Source: Candidatus Poribacteria bacterium
Lineage (GTDB): Bacteria > Poribacteria > WGA-4E > GCA-2687025
Reading direction: 5' to 3'
DNA length: 48,225 bases
Assembly: GCA_026004875.1 (NCBI GenBank)
Contig: BPJZ01000007.1
Coordinates: forward strand, 1-48,225
Of the stretch, positions 18,193 through 31,422 are shown one piece after another (the stretch's first letter is position 1; each line of letters opens with the position of its first letter). Position numbers and translations under genes: made by a program. Below the pieces are notes generated by a model. It searched no databases, was not told the origin of the DNA, and was given only the letters and a program-made list of their open reading frames with translations.

Positions 18193-19701
18193 GTGGTCAC
18201 AAGGTGGGGTCTCATCCTCCTCATCGAGGCGGGAATCGTCGCAATGACGCAGGTGGGATCGGAAGCCCAGCAGAAATTCCCCTTCGGGCAGTCGTTAGGC
18301 TACCGCGTTTGGATCGGCGAGGCCCCGGCGGGATGGATGGAGCTTCGCTTTGAGGACACGCTCTACGAGGGACGGCCCGCCGTTCGCAGTGAGCTGACGC
18401 TTGAACTGACGCTTCGCCGCTCGGGCACGCCGGTCGCCCTCCGACGAGTGCGGACGGCCTACTTTGACCAGGAAGCGCCCTATCGTCCCTACGTCTTGAC
18501 GGCGCTCACCGAGGAGCCAGCGGGCGTCCGACGGGCCGAATGCCGGTTCCAGGAGGGAAAGGTCCTGCTCCGCCTGGAGATCGAGGACCGAGCCGTTGAA
18601 AACGAACTCCCGGCCCCAGCAACTCTACTGCTGGAAGAAGCACTCCCCTACTATCTGTGGGCGGAACCGTTCTCCGAACCAGGAGAGCAGCGGCGAATCG
18701 CGCTGTTTAACAGCGATGTGCTCCGTCCCATCTGGGCCGATCTCAGGTTCCTCGGCGAGGAACTGTCTCCCATCGGAGGGAGGACCGTCCCAGCCCGACG
18801 GTACCGTCAACGCTTAGACTGGATGGGCGGCGTGGTCACCGAAGAATGGTACAGTCCGTCCGGAGGGCTACTCCGGATGGACCTGGCGATGGGCGGGCTT
18901 CCGCTCCGGCTGGAGCGGGTCTGGGAGCCGTCCTCGGTGCCGGACCTTCAGGAGCTGCCCGAGGTAGACCTGCTGGTCGCCACCCGGATTCCAACCGCCG
19001 GCCGCCCAGAGCGCCCGGACCGCCTGCGTGCGCTGCTGCGACTAGAGGACGGCTCCCCTTGGCACGCCGAATCGATCCCCCACTCCCCCCGGCAACAGGT
19101 CCGCTGGGATCCGGAGTCGGGAGCCGTGCTCGTTGAGGTGCAGCAGGACCCCGTGCCGGAACGGCCCGCCCCCTTTCCCCTCGAGGTCTCCGATCCGACC
19201 CTGCAGCGCTATCTCCAACCGAGCGCGTTCGTGGAGGCCAACGACCCCCAGATCGTTCAAGCGGCCCAAGAGATCGTCGCCGGGGCAGCAAACGCCTGGC
19301 AGGCCGCCGAACGGATCGCTCGATGGGTCTATCAACACGTCAACAACAAAGGCCTCGACCAAGGCTTCGCAACAGCAAAAGAGACCCTCCAAAGCCGCGC
19401 CGGCGACTGCACGGAACACACAATGTTGGCCATCGCCCTGAGCCGAGCGGCGGGAATTCCGGCCCGAATCCTCGCCGGAATCGTCTGGCAGAACGACGGC
19501 TTCTATTACCACTTCTGGCACGAAGTCTGGGTTGGCGAGTGGATCGCGCTCGACGCCACTCTCGGCCAAGCCCCTGCAGACGCGGCCCACATCCAGCTCA
19601 GCCCGGTTCAGTTCGAGTCAGAAACCGCCCTGGAGTTCGGCGAGGGTATCTTCCGAACGCTGAATCGCCTCTCGATCCACCTCTTGCCTCCTGCTCCTTA
19701 G
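18193..19701 (+). CDS. Exported transglutaminase-like cysteine protease-fold protein
   Basis: A 502-residue protein with hydrophobic leader (GLILLIEAGIVAMTQVGSEA), a long beta-rich N-terminal part (about 30-260) and a C-terminal transglutaminase core. The catalytic triad is visible: Cys in SRAGDCTEHTMLAIALSRAA, His in YYHFWHEVWVGEW and Asp in IALDATLGQ. Bacterial relatives act as peptidases or amidases on peptides and cell-wall proteins. GTG at 18193 has TGAGGAAA upstream. Unbroken. It probably shares the redoxin transcript. It converges on the btuG-like gene. Confidence 0.85.
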   Translation: MVTRWGLILLIEAGIVAMTQVGSEAQQKFPFGQSLGYRVWIGEAPAGWMELRFEDTLYEGRPAVRSELTLELTLRRSGTPVALRRVRTAYFDQEAPYRPYVLTALTEEPAGVRRAECRFQEGKVLLRLEIEDRAVENELPAPATLLLEEALPYYLWAEPFSEPGEQRRIALFNSDVLRPIWADLRFLGEELSPIGGRTVPARRYRQRLDWMGGVVTEEWYSPSGGLLRMDLAMGGLPLRLERVWEPSSVPDLQELPEVDLLVATRIPTAGRPERPDRLRALLRLEDGSPWHAESIPHSPRQQVRWDPESGAVLVEVQQDPVPERPAPFPLEVSDPTLQRYLQPSAFVEANDPQIVQAAQEIVAGAANAWQAAERIARWVYQHVNNKGLDQGFATAKETLQSRAGDCTEHTMLAIALSRAAGIPARILAGIVWQNDGFYYHFWHEVWVGEWIALDATLGQAPADAAHIQLSPVQFESETALEFGEGIFRTLNRLSIHLLPPAP

Positions 19702-19723
19702 CGTGTCATTCCTTTTGAGCACG

Positions 19724-19746
19724 AAAAAAGGGCCGACGGACCCTTG
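19724..19746 (-). terminator. Intrinsic terminator of the btuB-btuG operon
   Basis: On the minus strand AAGGG pairs with CCCTT around an 8-base loop (19728-19745) and is followed by a run of six T (19729-19724). It lies about 50 bases after the propeller gene stop. Confidence 0.6.
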
Positions 19747-19795
19747 CCGCCGACCCGGTTCGCTTCGATGGCTCGCTCGGCTTTGGAAGAGGGGG

Positions 19796-20905
19796 TCACT
19801 CCACAAAGCCGAGCGTTCGGGGGATCAGGTCCGCCCCGAACTGGGTCACAAACGCCCCGGAAGCGTCAAAGACATAGACCGCCCCGGGGGTCTGGAAGTC
19901 TTTTGCGTCGGTAGCGTACAGCTCGCCGCTCGACGGATGGACACTCAGGCCGTAGAACGCAGCAACTCCTTGGGTGGCGGCGGAGACGAGGTCCGGCTCC
20001 AGGCTTCCGCTTTTTGGATCGAAGGCCCAAACGTTTCCGTTTAACAGAAAGTAGGCCCTCCCGTCGGGGCCCAGTTCCAAGTGCCCGGCGCCGGTGCTCT
20101 CCAGCGGAACGGTCCGCTCGACGACGTTCTGTCGGGCGTCCAAGAGGACCAACGCGCCCGGCGTGCTTTCGTCCACGTCCGGAGTGGTGAAATCGTCCCA
20201 GCGCCCGGCGCAGAGAACCAACACCTGCGCATCGCCCAGCGCGATCGCCGCAACGGGATTGTCGCCCACCTCGACCGTCGTAAGCGCCGTTCGAGTAGCC
20301 ACGTCTACGACGGTAACCGTCCGTCCGTTCCCAAATCCGCTGTCGGTGACATAGAGCCGCCCACCCGCCAGGGCCGCTTCAGTCGGGTTGGCCCCAACCG
20401 GAACGGTGTCCTCCACCAGCAGACCGCTTAGGTCCACAAAGGCCAGCTCGTTCGAGAGCAGCAGCGGGACGTAACCCTCCTCTCCGGAGCTGCTGACCGT
20501 GAGCGTGTACGGACCGGAGCCGTCCGGGAAGTAGATCGTCCCGATCGAGCGATGGGTTCCCACCTCGATCGCTTCAATCGTGTGGGAGTTGTTCACGACG
20601 ATATAGGCGCGATCGCCGACAACTTTGATGTCGTTGGCCGTGTCGCCCAGCGGGCGGCCGTTGACCTCGCGAAAGACAAAATGAGAGACCTCTCCCGTGT
20701 CGGCGTTATAGAAGGAAAGGCTCGCGTTCCCTCTGCCGAAGTTCCCTTCGTTAACGACGTAAGCTCCGCGCAGAACGACGAGGTCCTCGCGGGGTTCTTC
20801 GGTTGGCTCGTCCTCCCCACAGCCGCCCAGGCCCCAAGGGAAGAGAAGCGCTAGGACCGCCAGCGACAGCCCCCAAAACCAAAGGTTACGACTCTGACGA
20901 ACCAT
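19796..20905 (-). CDS. BtuG-like beta-propeller lipoprotein (YncE/DUF5074 type)
   Basis: A 369-residue lipoprotein with signal LWFWGLSLAVLALLFPWGLG and lipobox GLGGC. The rest is propeller repeat sequence: YVVNEGNFGRGNASLSFYNA, VNGRPLGDTANDIKVVGDRA, YIVVNNSHTIEAIEV, RLYVTDSGFGNGRTVTVVDV, YFLLNGNVWAFDPKSG and ELYATDAKDFQTPG. The opening repeats match the DUF5074/YncE family that includes BtuG, the B12-binding lipoprotein that lids BtuB in Bacteroidetes. It starts 20 bases inside the btuB-like gene with AGGAG upstream, and the whole unit sits behind a cobalamin riboswitch, so a role in surface capture of cobalamin is a strong inference. Unbroken. Confidence 0.8.
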   Translation of the reverse strand: MVRQSRNLWFWGLSLAVLALLFPWGLGGCGEDEPTEEPREDLVVLRGAYVVNEGNFGRGNASLSFYNADTGEVSHFVFREVNGRPLGDTANDIKVVGDRAYIVVNNSHTIEAIEVGTHRSIGTIYFPDGSGPYTLTVSSSGEEGYVPLLLSNELAFVDLSGLLVEDTVPVGANPTEAALAGGRLYVTDSGFGNGRTVTVVDVATRTALTTVEVGDNPVAAIALGDAQVLVLCAGRWDDFTTPDVDESTPGALVLLDARQNVVERTVPLESTGAGHLELGPDGRAYFLLNGNVWAFDPKSGSLEPDLVSAATQGVAAFYGLSVHPSSGELYATDAKDFQTPGAVYVFDASGAFVTQFGADLIPRTLGFVE

Positions 20906-22859
20906 GGGGATCTTCTCCTTTCTCAGTAGAAGAGGATGGAGTCTTTTCCCACCGGCCAGAGAGGGTCAGCTCCCAGCTCCGTCCGGGCATGGGGTATTGA
21001 GGAACCACTTCATACTCGCGATCGAACAGGTTGCGAACAGTGAGCTGTACCGTTCCAGAGAAGGCGCCGTTCTCCCAGGGCAAGCGAGCCCCCGCGTCGA
21101 GGACAAAGTACCCGCCGAGCGTCTCCCGCCCGTCGGGGCGGATGGGCATCTCTCCGGTGGCCCGTCCCATCAGAAAGAGCCGGAATCGCCCCCAGGAACC
21201 GGAAAGCTCGCCGGAGGCCGTCCAGTTGGGAGCGAAGGGGGCCAGCCTCCCGGCGAACGGTCCGGAACGCTGAACAGCTCGAAGCCTTGCGCCGCGCAGG
21301 ACGGCCCCGAATCGGCCTGAACGCCATTCCAGGCGGAGCAGCCAGCCGCTCACCTCGGCCCGGTCGAGGTTGGAGGCCCACCACGTGCCGGTTGCGTCCG
21401 GAAGCCATCGAATCTGGTCGTGTAACCGTACGCGCCGGAAGGCGGCCTCCCCCTGCAAGCCCCGAACGGTCCAGCGAAAACCCCCCTCCAAGACGATCGC
21501 CCGTTCAGGACGAAGCAGCGGATTGCCCCCCGGCCGCCAATAAAGGTCGTTGAAAGAGGGGGCCTTAAAGCTCCGGCTTGCCTGAAGGAATCCCCCCAAG
21601 GACGAAAGGCCCCAAGAGAGGCCCACGCGCGGGCTCCAGGCGGCACCAAAATCGCTGGAACGATCCCATCGAAGGGCCGGCTCCACGACCAGCCGAAAGC
21701 CCCGCCGAACCAACTCGGAGCGCAGGAGCACGAAGAGCGCTACACGCGTCCGATCGCTTGGGGAGAGCTCGGTGCTCTCGACGCTCCAGCGCTCCAGCTC
21801 CTCGCCGACCAAGAGCGCCCCTGTCGGGGTCGGAATGCGGAGTTCCGTGCGGAACGCACCGCCGAAAAGTCGGTGCTCGCTGTCCACGCCGATCCTCGGA
21901 TCGCGGTAGCGCATCCGAAGGCGACGGAGGTACCCGGAGGGCCGAATCTCGACGGCCCCTACTGCCTGTCTTCCACTCATCGAAAGAGCGGCCTCCTGGT
22001 CGAACTGTCGGGCGCCCGGAGCGTCTGGAGCTGGGGGCGCTCCGGTCGCGGCGCCGGGAACGCCGATCTCTCGGCTCCCGCCGTTCAGCCGAAGGCTCCA
22101 TGCCCCCCAGCTTCGAGGCGGACTCCAGCGAAGCGACCAGAGAACGCGATCGGCGTCGGCGTTTTGTCGGACGTGCTCGACCCGCTGGATCTCCGGCGGG
22201 ACCGGGCGGTTCCCAAAGCGCGGATAGCGATAGGGATAGTCGTTCTGGGCAACTAGTCGCTCTGCGCTCAACCCCAGGCCGCCCAGAGAACCGACCGCTT
22301 CAGCGCTCAGCCGAAGACCGTAGCTCCCAAACGACCCAGCCTCACCGGCGACCCCAACGCTGGTCCCGCACAGCGGACGAGAAGTCAACAGGATCACAGC
22401 GCCGGCAGCGTCAGAACCGTAAAGAGCGCTCAGCCCGCCGGAGGCTAACTCGACCCGCTCCAACTCCAACCCGCTCTGGAGGCTCAGATCGGCCAGGCCG
22501 TTCTGAGGGGAGTTCAGCGGCACGCCGTCCAGAAACAGCGCCGTATGGCCGGAGTTGAGCCCAAAGCTCTGGACCGTTTCCAGCGCTCCAAACGGTCCGT
22601 AGTGGCTCACCCGCAGGCCGGTTAGCCCATCCAGGAGGTTACCAAGTGTTGTCGCGTGTCGATCCTCAACCGCCAGGGCGGAGAGCGTCTCGGTGAATCC
22701 GGTCGCCGACCCCAAGGACGTGGGAAGTCGGTAGGCCGAAACGGGCAGCTCCGGAAGACGATAGACCTCCTGCGAGTCGGCGTGCCCCCACGCAGCGAGG
22801 AAGAACAGAAATAGAGAAGAGACGATCAATCGAACGGCTCGTGCCCGCGCACGCTGCAT
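20886..22859 (-). CDS. btuB: TonB-dependent cobalamin receptor, BtuB-like
   Basis: A 657-residue outer-membrane receptor. Signal peptide LIVSSLFLFFLAAWGHADSQ; plug domain with TTLGNLLDGLTGLRV, SGHTALFLDGVPLNSPQNGL and LSALYGSDAAGAVILLTSR; then a 22-strand type barrel ending VRNLFDREYEVVPQYPMPGR and SWELTLSGRW. The aromatic barrel end is followed by about 20 polar residues that overlap the next gene, unusual for an outer-membrane protein and possibly a late indel. ATG at 22859 is chosen because a signal peptide follows and GGGAG precedes; the upstream open frame runs through the riboswitch. The cobalamin riboswitch ahead of it identifies the substrate. Confidence 0.9.
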   Translation of the reverse strand: MQRARARAVRLIVSSLFLFFLAAWGHADSQEVYRLPELPVSAYRLPTSLGSATGFTETLSALAVEDRHATTLGNLLDGLTGLRVSHYGPFGALETVQSFGLNSGHTALFLDGVPLNSPQNGLADLSLQSGLELERVELASGGLSALYGSDAAGAVILLTSRPLCGTSVGVAGEAGSFGSYGLRLSAEAVGSLGGLGLSAERLVAQNDYPYRYPRFGNRPVPPEIQRVEHVRQNADADRVLWSLRWSPPRSWGAWSLRLNGGSREIGVPGAATGAPPAPDAPGARQFDQEAALSMSGRQAVGAVEIRPSGYLRRLRMRYRDPRIGVDSEHRLFGGAFRTELRIPTPTGALLVGEELERWSVESTELSPSDRTRVALFVLLRSELVRRGFRLVVEPALRWDRSSDFGAAWSPRVGLSWGLSSLGGFLQASRSFKAPSFNDLYWRPGGNPLLRPERAIVLEGGFRWTVRGLQGEAAFRRVRLHDQIRWLPDATGTWWASNLDRAEVSGWLLRLEWRSGRFGAVLRGARLRAVQRSGPFAGRLAPFAPNWTASGELSGSWGRFRLFLMGRATGEMPIRPDGRETLGGYFVLDAGARLPWENGAFSGTVQLTVRNLFDREYEVVPQYPMPGRSWELTLSGRWEKTPSSSTEKGEDPHGSSES

Positions 22860-22865
22860 CTTCGG

Positions 22866-22896
22866 CTCCCGATGCGCTTCGCGGAAAGCATCGGGG
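22866..22896 (-). promoter_or_regulatory. RBS-sequestering hairpin of the cobalamin riboswitch
   Basis: In the leader RNA, CCCGATGC (22895-22888) pairs with GCATCGGG (22875-22868) across a 12-base loop. The 3' arm includes the GGG of the GGGAG ribosome binding site (22870-22866), 6 bases before the btuB ATG. This looks like a translational off-switch; no T-run follows. Confidence 0.55.
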
Positions 22897-22983
22897 CCGT
22901 CCTGGGCACGCTCTAGGTTAGGAAGGAGCGTACACAAATACCGCCCCCGTCTTCCCACGAAGACGTGGAGACGCAACGGCCGT

Positions 22984-23179
22984 GGCAGGTCTTCGGACTC
23001 GTCGCCGAGTGAACGGATCACCCGTCCGCGTCGCCTTCCCCGACGGCTCCGCCGTCGAGTGGCCTACTGACGCGACCGCCGGTGAGCCCTCAGCTCACCG
23101 ACGCCGACACACCGCTGCGGGGCAGTCACGGATTCTCACCGTGTTCCCTATTCTCCCGCCGCCTGTGACGGCGGGCACC
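22984..23179 (-). ncRNA. Cobalamin riboswitch (AdoCbl aptamer)
   Basis: On the minus strand the conserved aptamer parts occur in order: GGTGCCCGCC at the 5' end (23179 downward), AGGGAAC (23149-23143), GGTGAGAATCC, GACTGCCCCGC (23127-23117), GCCACT (23063-23058), GGGAAGGC, and GAAGACCTGCC at the 3' end (22984). Together these define the B12 riboswitch core. A near-ideal promoter lies just upstream and btuB/btuG follow, so cobalamin should lower their expression. Confidence 0.95.
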
Positions 23180-23208
23180 ACAGCCGGATCAATCTCACTG
23201 GCACCCAT

Positions 23209-23237
23209 AGGATGACGCGAACGGCGCCGACTGTCAA
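23209..23237 (-). promoter_or_regulatory. Promoter of the riboswitch-btuB-btuG operon
   Basis: Minus-strand consensus TTGACA (23232-23237) and CATCCT (23209-23214) with a 17-base spacer; transcription would start about 20 bases before the aptamer. Confidence 0.65.
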
Positions 23238-23551
23238 GCGATTTTTCGCCCCCCGGCTCAAAACCCGCATAAATCCCGGAAGCCCTTGTCTTTCCGCCTC
23301 TTGATCCTCTACCCTATGGAACGGAGATCGGAAGCGAGACTCCTCGCCGAGACCTCCGCAAGACTTCACGCCCGGCGCGAACGACGCGACGGTTCAGTAC
23401 CGCCTGGGCTCCAGGACCGAGTCGTTGAAAGGAGCTCAACCATGCGTCGTTCAAGGCGCTTTTTCCTCCCTCCTCAGAGCGGTAGACTTCCTTACGTCTG
23501 GTCCCAAGGATCACAGGGGCGAGCGATCCTCAAGCGCGGGAAGGGCTGACG
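23238..23551. other. Intergenic stretch without a convincing gene
   Basis: Between the btuB promoter and the small open frame at 23552 I see no family sequence. The only item is a 35-codon open frame, ATG at 23442 to a stop at 23547, with a strong GAAAGGAG ribosome binding site 7 bases upstream. It is basic (MRRSRRFFLPP start) and may be a small protein, a leader or chance. Confidence 0.4.
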
Positions 23552-23818
23552 ATGCCGCGCTACTGCTGCCTCTTTGACCCTTCTGCGTTTGCGAAAAGCT
23601 CCGAGCGGGAATCCCTGCCGATTCAAGTGGGATACGAGGTAGAAGCCCCCGACCTGGAGACACTGTTGCGCTGGCTCAGCCGAAAGGGAATTCCTCACTC
23701 GGCGCTGATTGCCGTTCGCGCGCTCCCCGAAAACCCCGACCGCGTCGGACACCAACTAACTCAGGAGCCACAAGGATGGGAACCCGTCTCGCTTTCCTCA
23801 GCACCGCTCTCTGGTTGA
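23552..23818 (+). CDS. Small hypothetical protein (88 aa)
   Basis: Possible 88-residue protein, not recognised. It has a helical middle (APDLETLLRWLSRKGIP) and G/C-rich third codon positions like its neighbours, and GGAAGGG lies upstream of the ATG. Its last 43 bases overlap the LamG gene in another frame, and the C-terminal third has little sign of structure, so the gene may be shorter, frame-broken or not real. Confidence 0.35.
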   Translation: MPRYCCLFDPSAFAKSSERESLPIQVGYEVEAPDLETLLRWLSRKGIPHSALIAVRALPENPDRVGHQLTQEPQGWEPVSLSSAPLSG

Positions 23819-24561
23819 GCCTGACGCTGCCGATTCGGGCGGCCTCGATCTACGACGACCCTTCAATCGTTCTCTACTTCTCCTTCGATGAGGGTCAGGG
23901 CAACGTCGTCGCGGATCGATCCGGCCACAACAACGAGGGACGGATCGAAAAAGCCGAGTGGGTCGAAGGTCGTTTTGGCAAGGCGCTTCGCTTTAACGGA
24001 GCGGATACCTACGTTGAGGTGCTCCACAACGCCACACTCGACCTCGAGGTGTTGACTCTTGCCGCTTGGGTCTACAAAGAGGAGATGCTCCTCCAGAACC
24101 TAGGAGAGAGTATCATCTCCAAAAAGCAGAGCGGCGCCTACTGCCTTGAGATCCACGGCTGGGAGAACGCCACTCCCAACCGTCTGGACACCGAAATGCG
24201 CATCTCCGGAACCTACCACCGGATCGCCGACGATGAGGAGTTCCCACTGAACGAGTGGGTACACTGCGCAGCCACCTATGACGGCGAGTGGGTGCGGCTC
24301 CACAAAAACGGCAAGTTAGTCAAAGAGGAGCGGTGGCCCGGAAGCGTGGACTTTAACGGCGCTAATCTCTACGTGGGGGCCGAATCGGACGGCGGAATCC
24401 CTGACGACGACCACGGACGATTCTCCGGAGTCATTGACGAGGTCGTCGTTGCCAATCGGCCCTTCTCCGAAGAGGAGATCCAAGCGCTGATGGAACCCAC
24501 CACCGCCGTGGAACCGATCGGCAAGATTGCCGTTCTTTGGGGCGCCTTGAAGCGTCAGTAG
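23776..24561 (+). CDS. Secreted LamG/concanavalin-like protein with shared C-terminal tail (copy 2)
   Basis: Unbroken 261-residue exported protein. Signal peptide LAFLSTALWLSLTLPIRAAS, then one LamG domain: SIVLYFSFDEGQGNVVADRS, GHNNEGRIEKAEWVEGRFG, ALRFNGADTYVEVLHNATLD, NEWVHCAATYDGEWVRLHKN and FSGVIDEVVVANRPFSEEEI. It ends TAVEPIGKIAVLWGALKRQ, the tail shared with the LamG genes at 7415 and 24647. ATG has AGGAG upstream. It faces the third LamG gene with a strong hairpin between. Such domains bind glycans or proteins; the ligand here is unknown. Confidence 0.85.
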   Translation: MGTRLAFLSTALWLSLTLPIRAASIYDDPSIVLYFSFDEGQGNVVADRSGHNNEGRIEKAEWVEGRFGKALRFNGADTYVEVLHNATLDLEVLTLAAWVYKEEMLLQNLGESIISKKQSGAYCLEIHGWENATPNRLDTEMRISGTYHRIADDEEFPLNEWVHCAATYDGEWVRLHKNGKLVKEERWPGSVDFNGANLYVGAESDGGIPDDDHGRFSGVIDEVVVANRPFSEEEIQALMEPTTAVEPIGKIAVLWGALKRQ

Positions 24562-24604
24562 CCAAAAACGTTTTTGGGTCAGGGGCCTGTCCCGCCCCTG
24601 ACCC
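24562..24604. terminator. Shared terminator region between convergent LamG genes
   Basis: GGGTCAGGGG (24576-24585) pairs perfectly with CCCCTGACCC (24595-24604) across a 9-base loop. It is preceded by the 16-base palindrome CCAAAAACGTTTTTGG (24562-24577), whose T-run can act for the plus strand as part of an alternative hairpin. Placement between two converging stops supports bidirectional termination. Confidence 0.6.
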
Positions 24605-24646
24605 GCCCTAAAAGGCTCGCATCCTTCTTCCAGCTGTTCGCGCGGC

Positions 24647-25420
24647 CTAGCGGGATTTCAGCTCTCCCCAGGTGATCGCGAGCTTCCCTTGAGGATTCAC
24701 GGCCGTGGGCACCGGCCCTAGGTCCATGATCCGCTTGACCTCCTCCTCGGTCAGGCCGCGCTTCCAGATGTTTAGCTCGTCCATCAGCCCCGTGAAGGGA
24801 CGGGCGTTGTCAATGTTGTAGCCGACCCGTGCGCCCATTCCCCAGTCCTCGGCGATCAAACCGCCGCCGGGCGCCTCGCCAACCTTTTCACCGTTGATGT
24901 AGAGCACTGCGCCGACGTTGGAATCGTAGGTTCCAGCAAAGTGGATCCACTCCTGGGCCTTGGCAACTCCGGCTCGAATGTCGAAGATGGTCGTTCCGCC
25001 GTTGCTGCGGAGCAGCCAGCGGAAGTTGCCCTCCGAGCGGAGCTCCGGATGAACCACCCAGGTCGCATCGCTGGCGCGCGCGTTGAAGATGGCGTGGTGG
25101 TCGTTCAGGTTGTCCACGTTCACCCAGGCCAAAACGCTCATCCCCTCGCGGGGGATCAGCTCCGCTGGCCAATTGGGCCCGTCCAGGTCAATAAAGCTTC
25201 CCCGCGCAAAGCGGGCCGCCTTCCCGATCTTGCCGTTGTCCACCAGCTGAATGTCGCCGTTGATGACTCCGTTGTTTCCCTGGCCGGCCCGGTTGGGAAC
25301 GATATCGCCTTGAATCTCCTCGTAATCGAAATAGAGGATCAGGTCCGGCTCCACCACCTGAGCCGCTGCTGTTAGCCCTGCCAGGGCGATCACCACAAGG
25401 AACGGACAGAAACTGCGCAT
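24647..25420 (-). CDS. Secreted LamG/concanavalin-like protein with shared C-terminal tail (copy 3)
   Basis: Unbroken 257-residue exported protein. Signal peptide FLVVIALAGLTAAAQ, then a LamG domain: LILYFDYEEIQGDIVPNRAG, GKIGKAARFARGSFIDLDG, GMSVLAWVNVDNLNDHHAIF, EWIHFAGTYDSNVGAVLYIN and FTGLMDELNIWKRGLTEEEV. The end is TAVNPQGKLAITWGELKSR, the tail shared with the other two LamG genes. ATG at 25420 has GAGGAGGG upstream; longer in-frame starts lack a leader. It is divergent from uvrA and convergent with the second LamG gene, from which it is clearly diverged, so this is not a recent duplication. Confidence 0.85.
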   Translation of the reverse strand: MRSFCPFLVVIALAGLTAAAQVVEPDLILYFDYEEIQGDIVPNRAGQGNNGVINGDIQLVDNGKIGKAARFARGSFIDLDGPNWPAELIPREGMSVLAWVNVDNLNDHHAIFNARASDATWVVHPELRSEGNFRWLLRSNGGTTIFDIRAGVAKAQEWIHFAGTYDSNVGAVLYINGEKVGEAPGGGLIAEDWGMGARVGYNIDNARPFTGLMDELNIWKRGLTEEEVKRIMDLGPVPTAVNPQGKLAITWGELKSR

Positions 25421-25526
25421 TGTCGGCCCTCCTCTCCGAACCGTCCGAGAAAGCTCAAAAATCCACACTGTACAGAATAGCACCCGAAAAACACCGACTC
25501 CAGGGGGATCGGCGTGGAGCTGCGCA

Positions 25527-25548
25527 CAAGCCCCAACACTTGGGCTTG
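25527..25548. promoter_or_regulatory. Inverted repeat just upstream of the uvrA promoter
   Basis: CAAGCCC (25527-25533) and GGGCTTG (25542-25548) flank 8 bases and end 3 bases before the proposed -35 box. The position fits an operator or activator site. It does not resemble a LexA box known to me. Confidence 0.35.
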
Positions 25549-25551
25549 CGC

Positions 25552-25580
25552 TTGGTCGGAAGGCAGCGATGAAGTAGTAT
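25552..25580 (+). promoter_or_regulatory. Promoter of uvrA
   Basis: TTGGTC (25552-25557) and TAGTAT (25575-25580) with a 17-base spacer, about 60 bases before the uvrA start. Confidence 0.5.
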
Positions 25581-25641
25581 TTATAAGGCAAGTGATGGCG
25601 CTCCACTTTGCGTCAACCGGCGCCAACGCCGCGCAGGAACG

Positions 25642-31407
<5,766 letters not shown>

Positions 31408-31422
31408 GCGCTCAAGCTCGGC

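Noticed and set aside
22860..23021. N-terminal extension of BtuB to the upstream start at 23021
   Set aside because: That region is riboswitch and leader RNA; a normal signal peptide starts at 22859 with its own ribosome binding site.
25440..25640. A LexA box before uvrA
   Set aside because: Neither the CTGT-N8-ACAG nor the GAAC-N4-GTTC type could be found; the short CTGTACAG on the LamG side lacks the right spacing.
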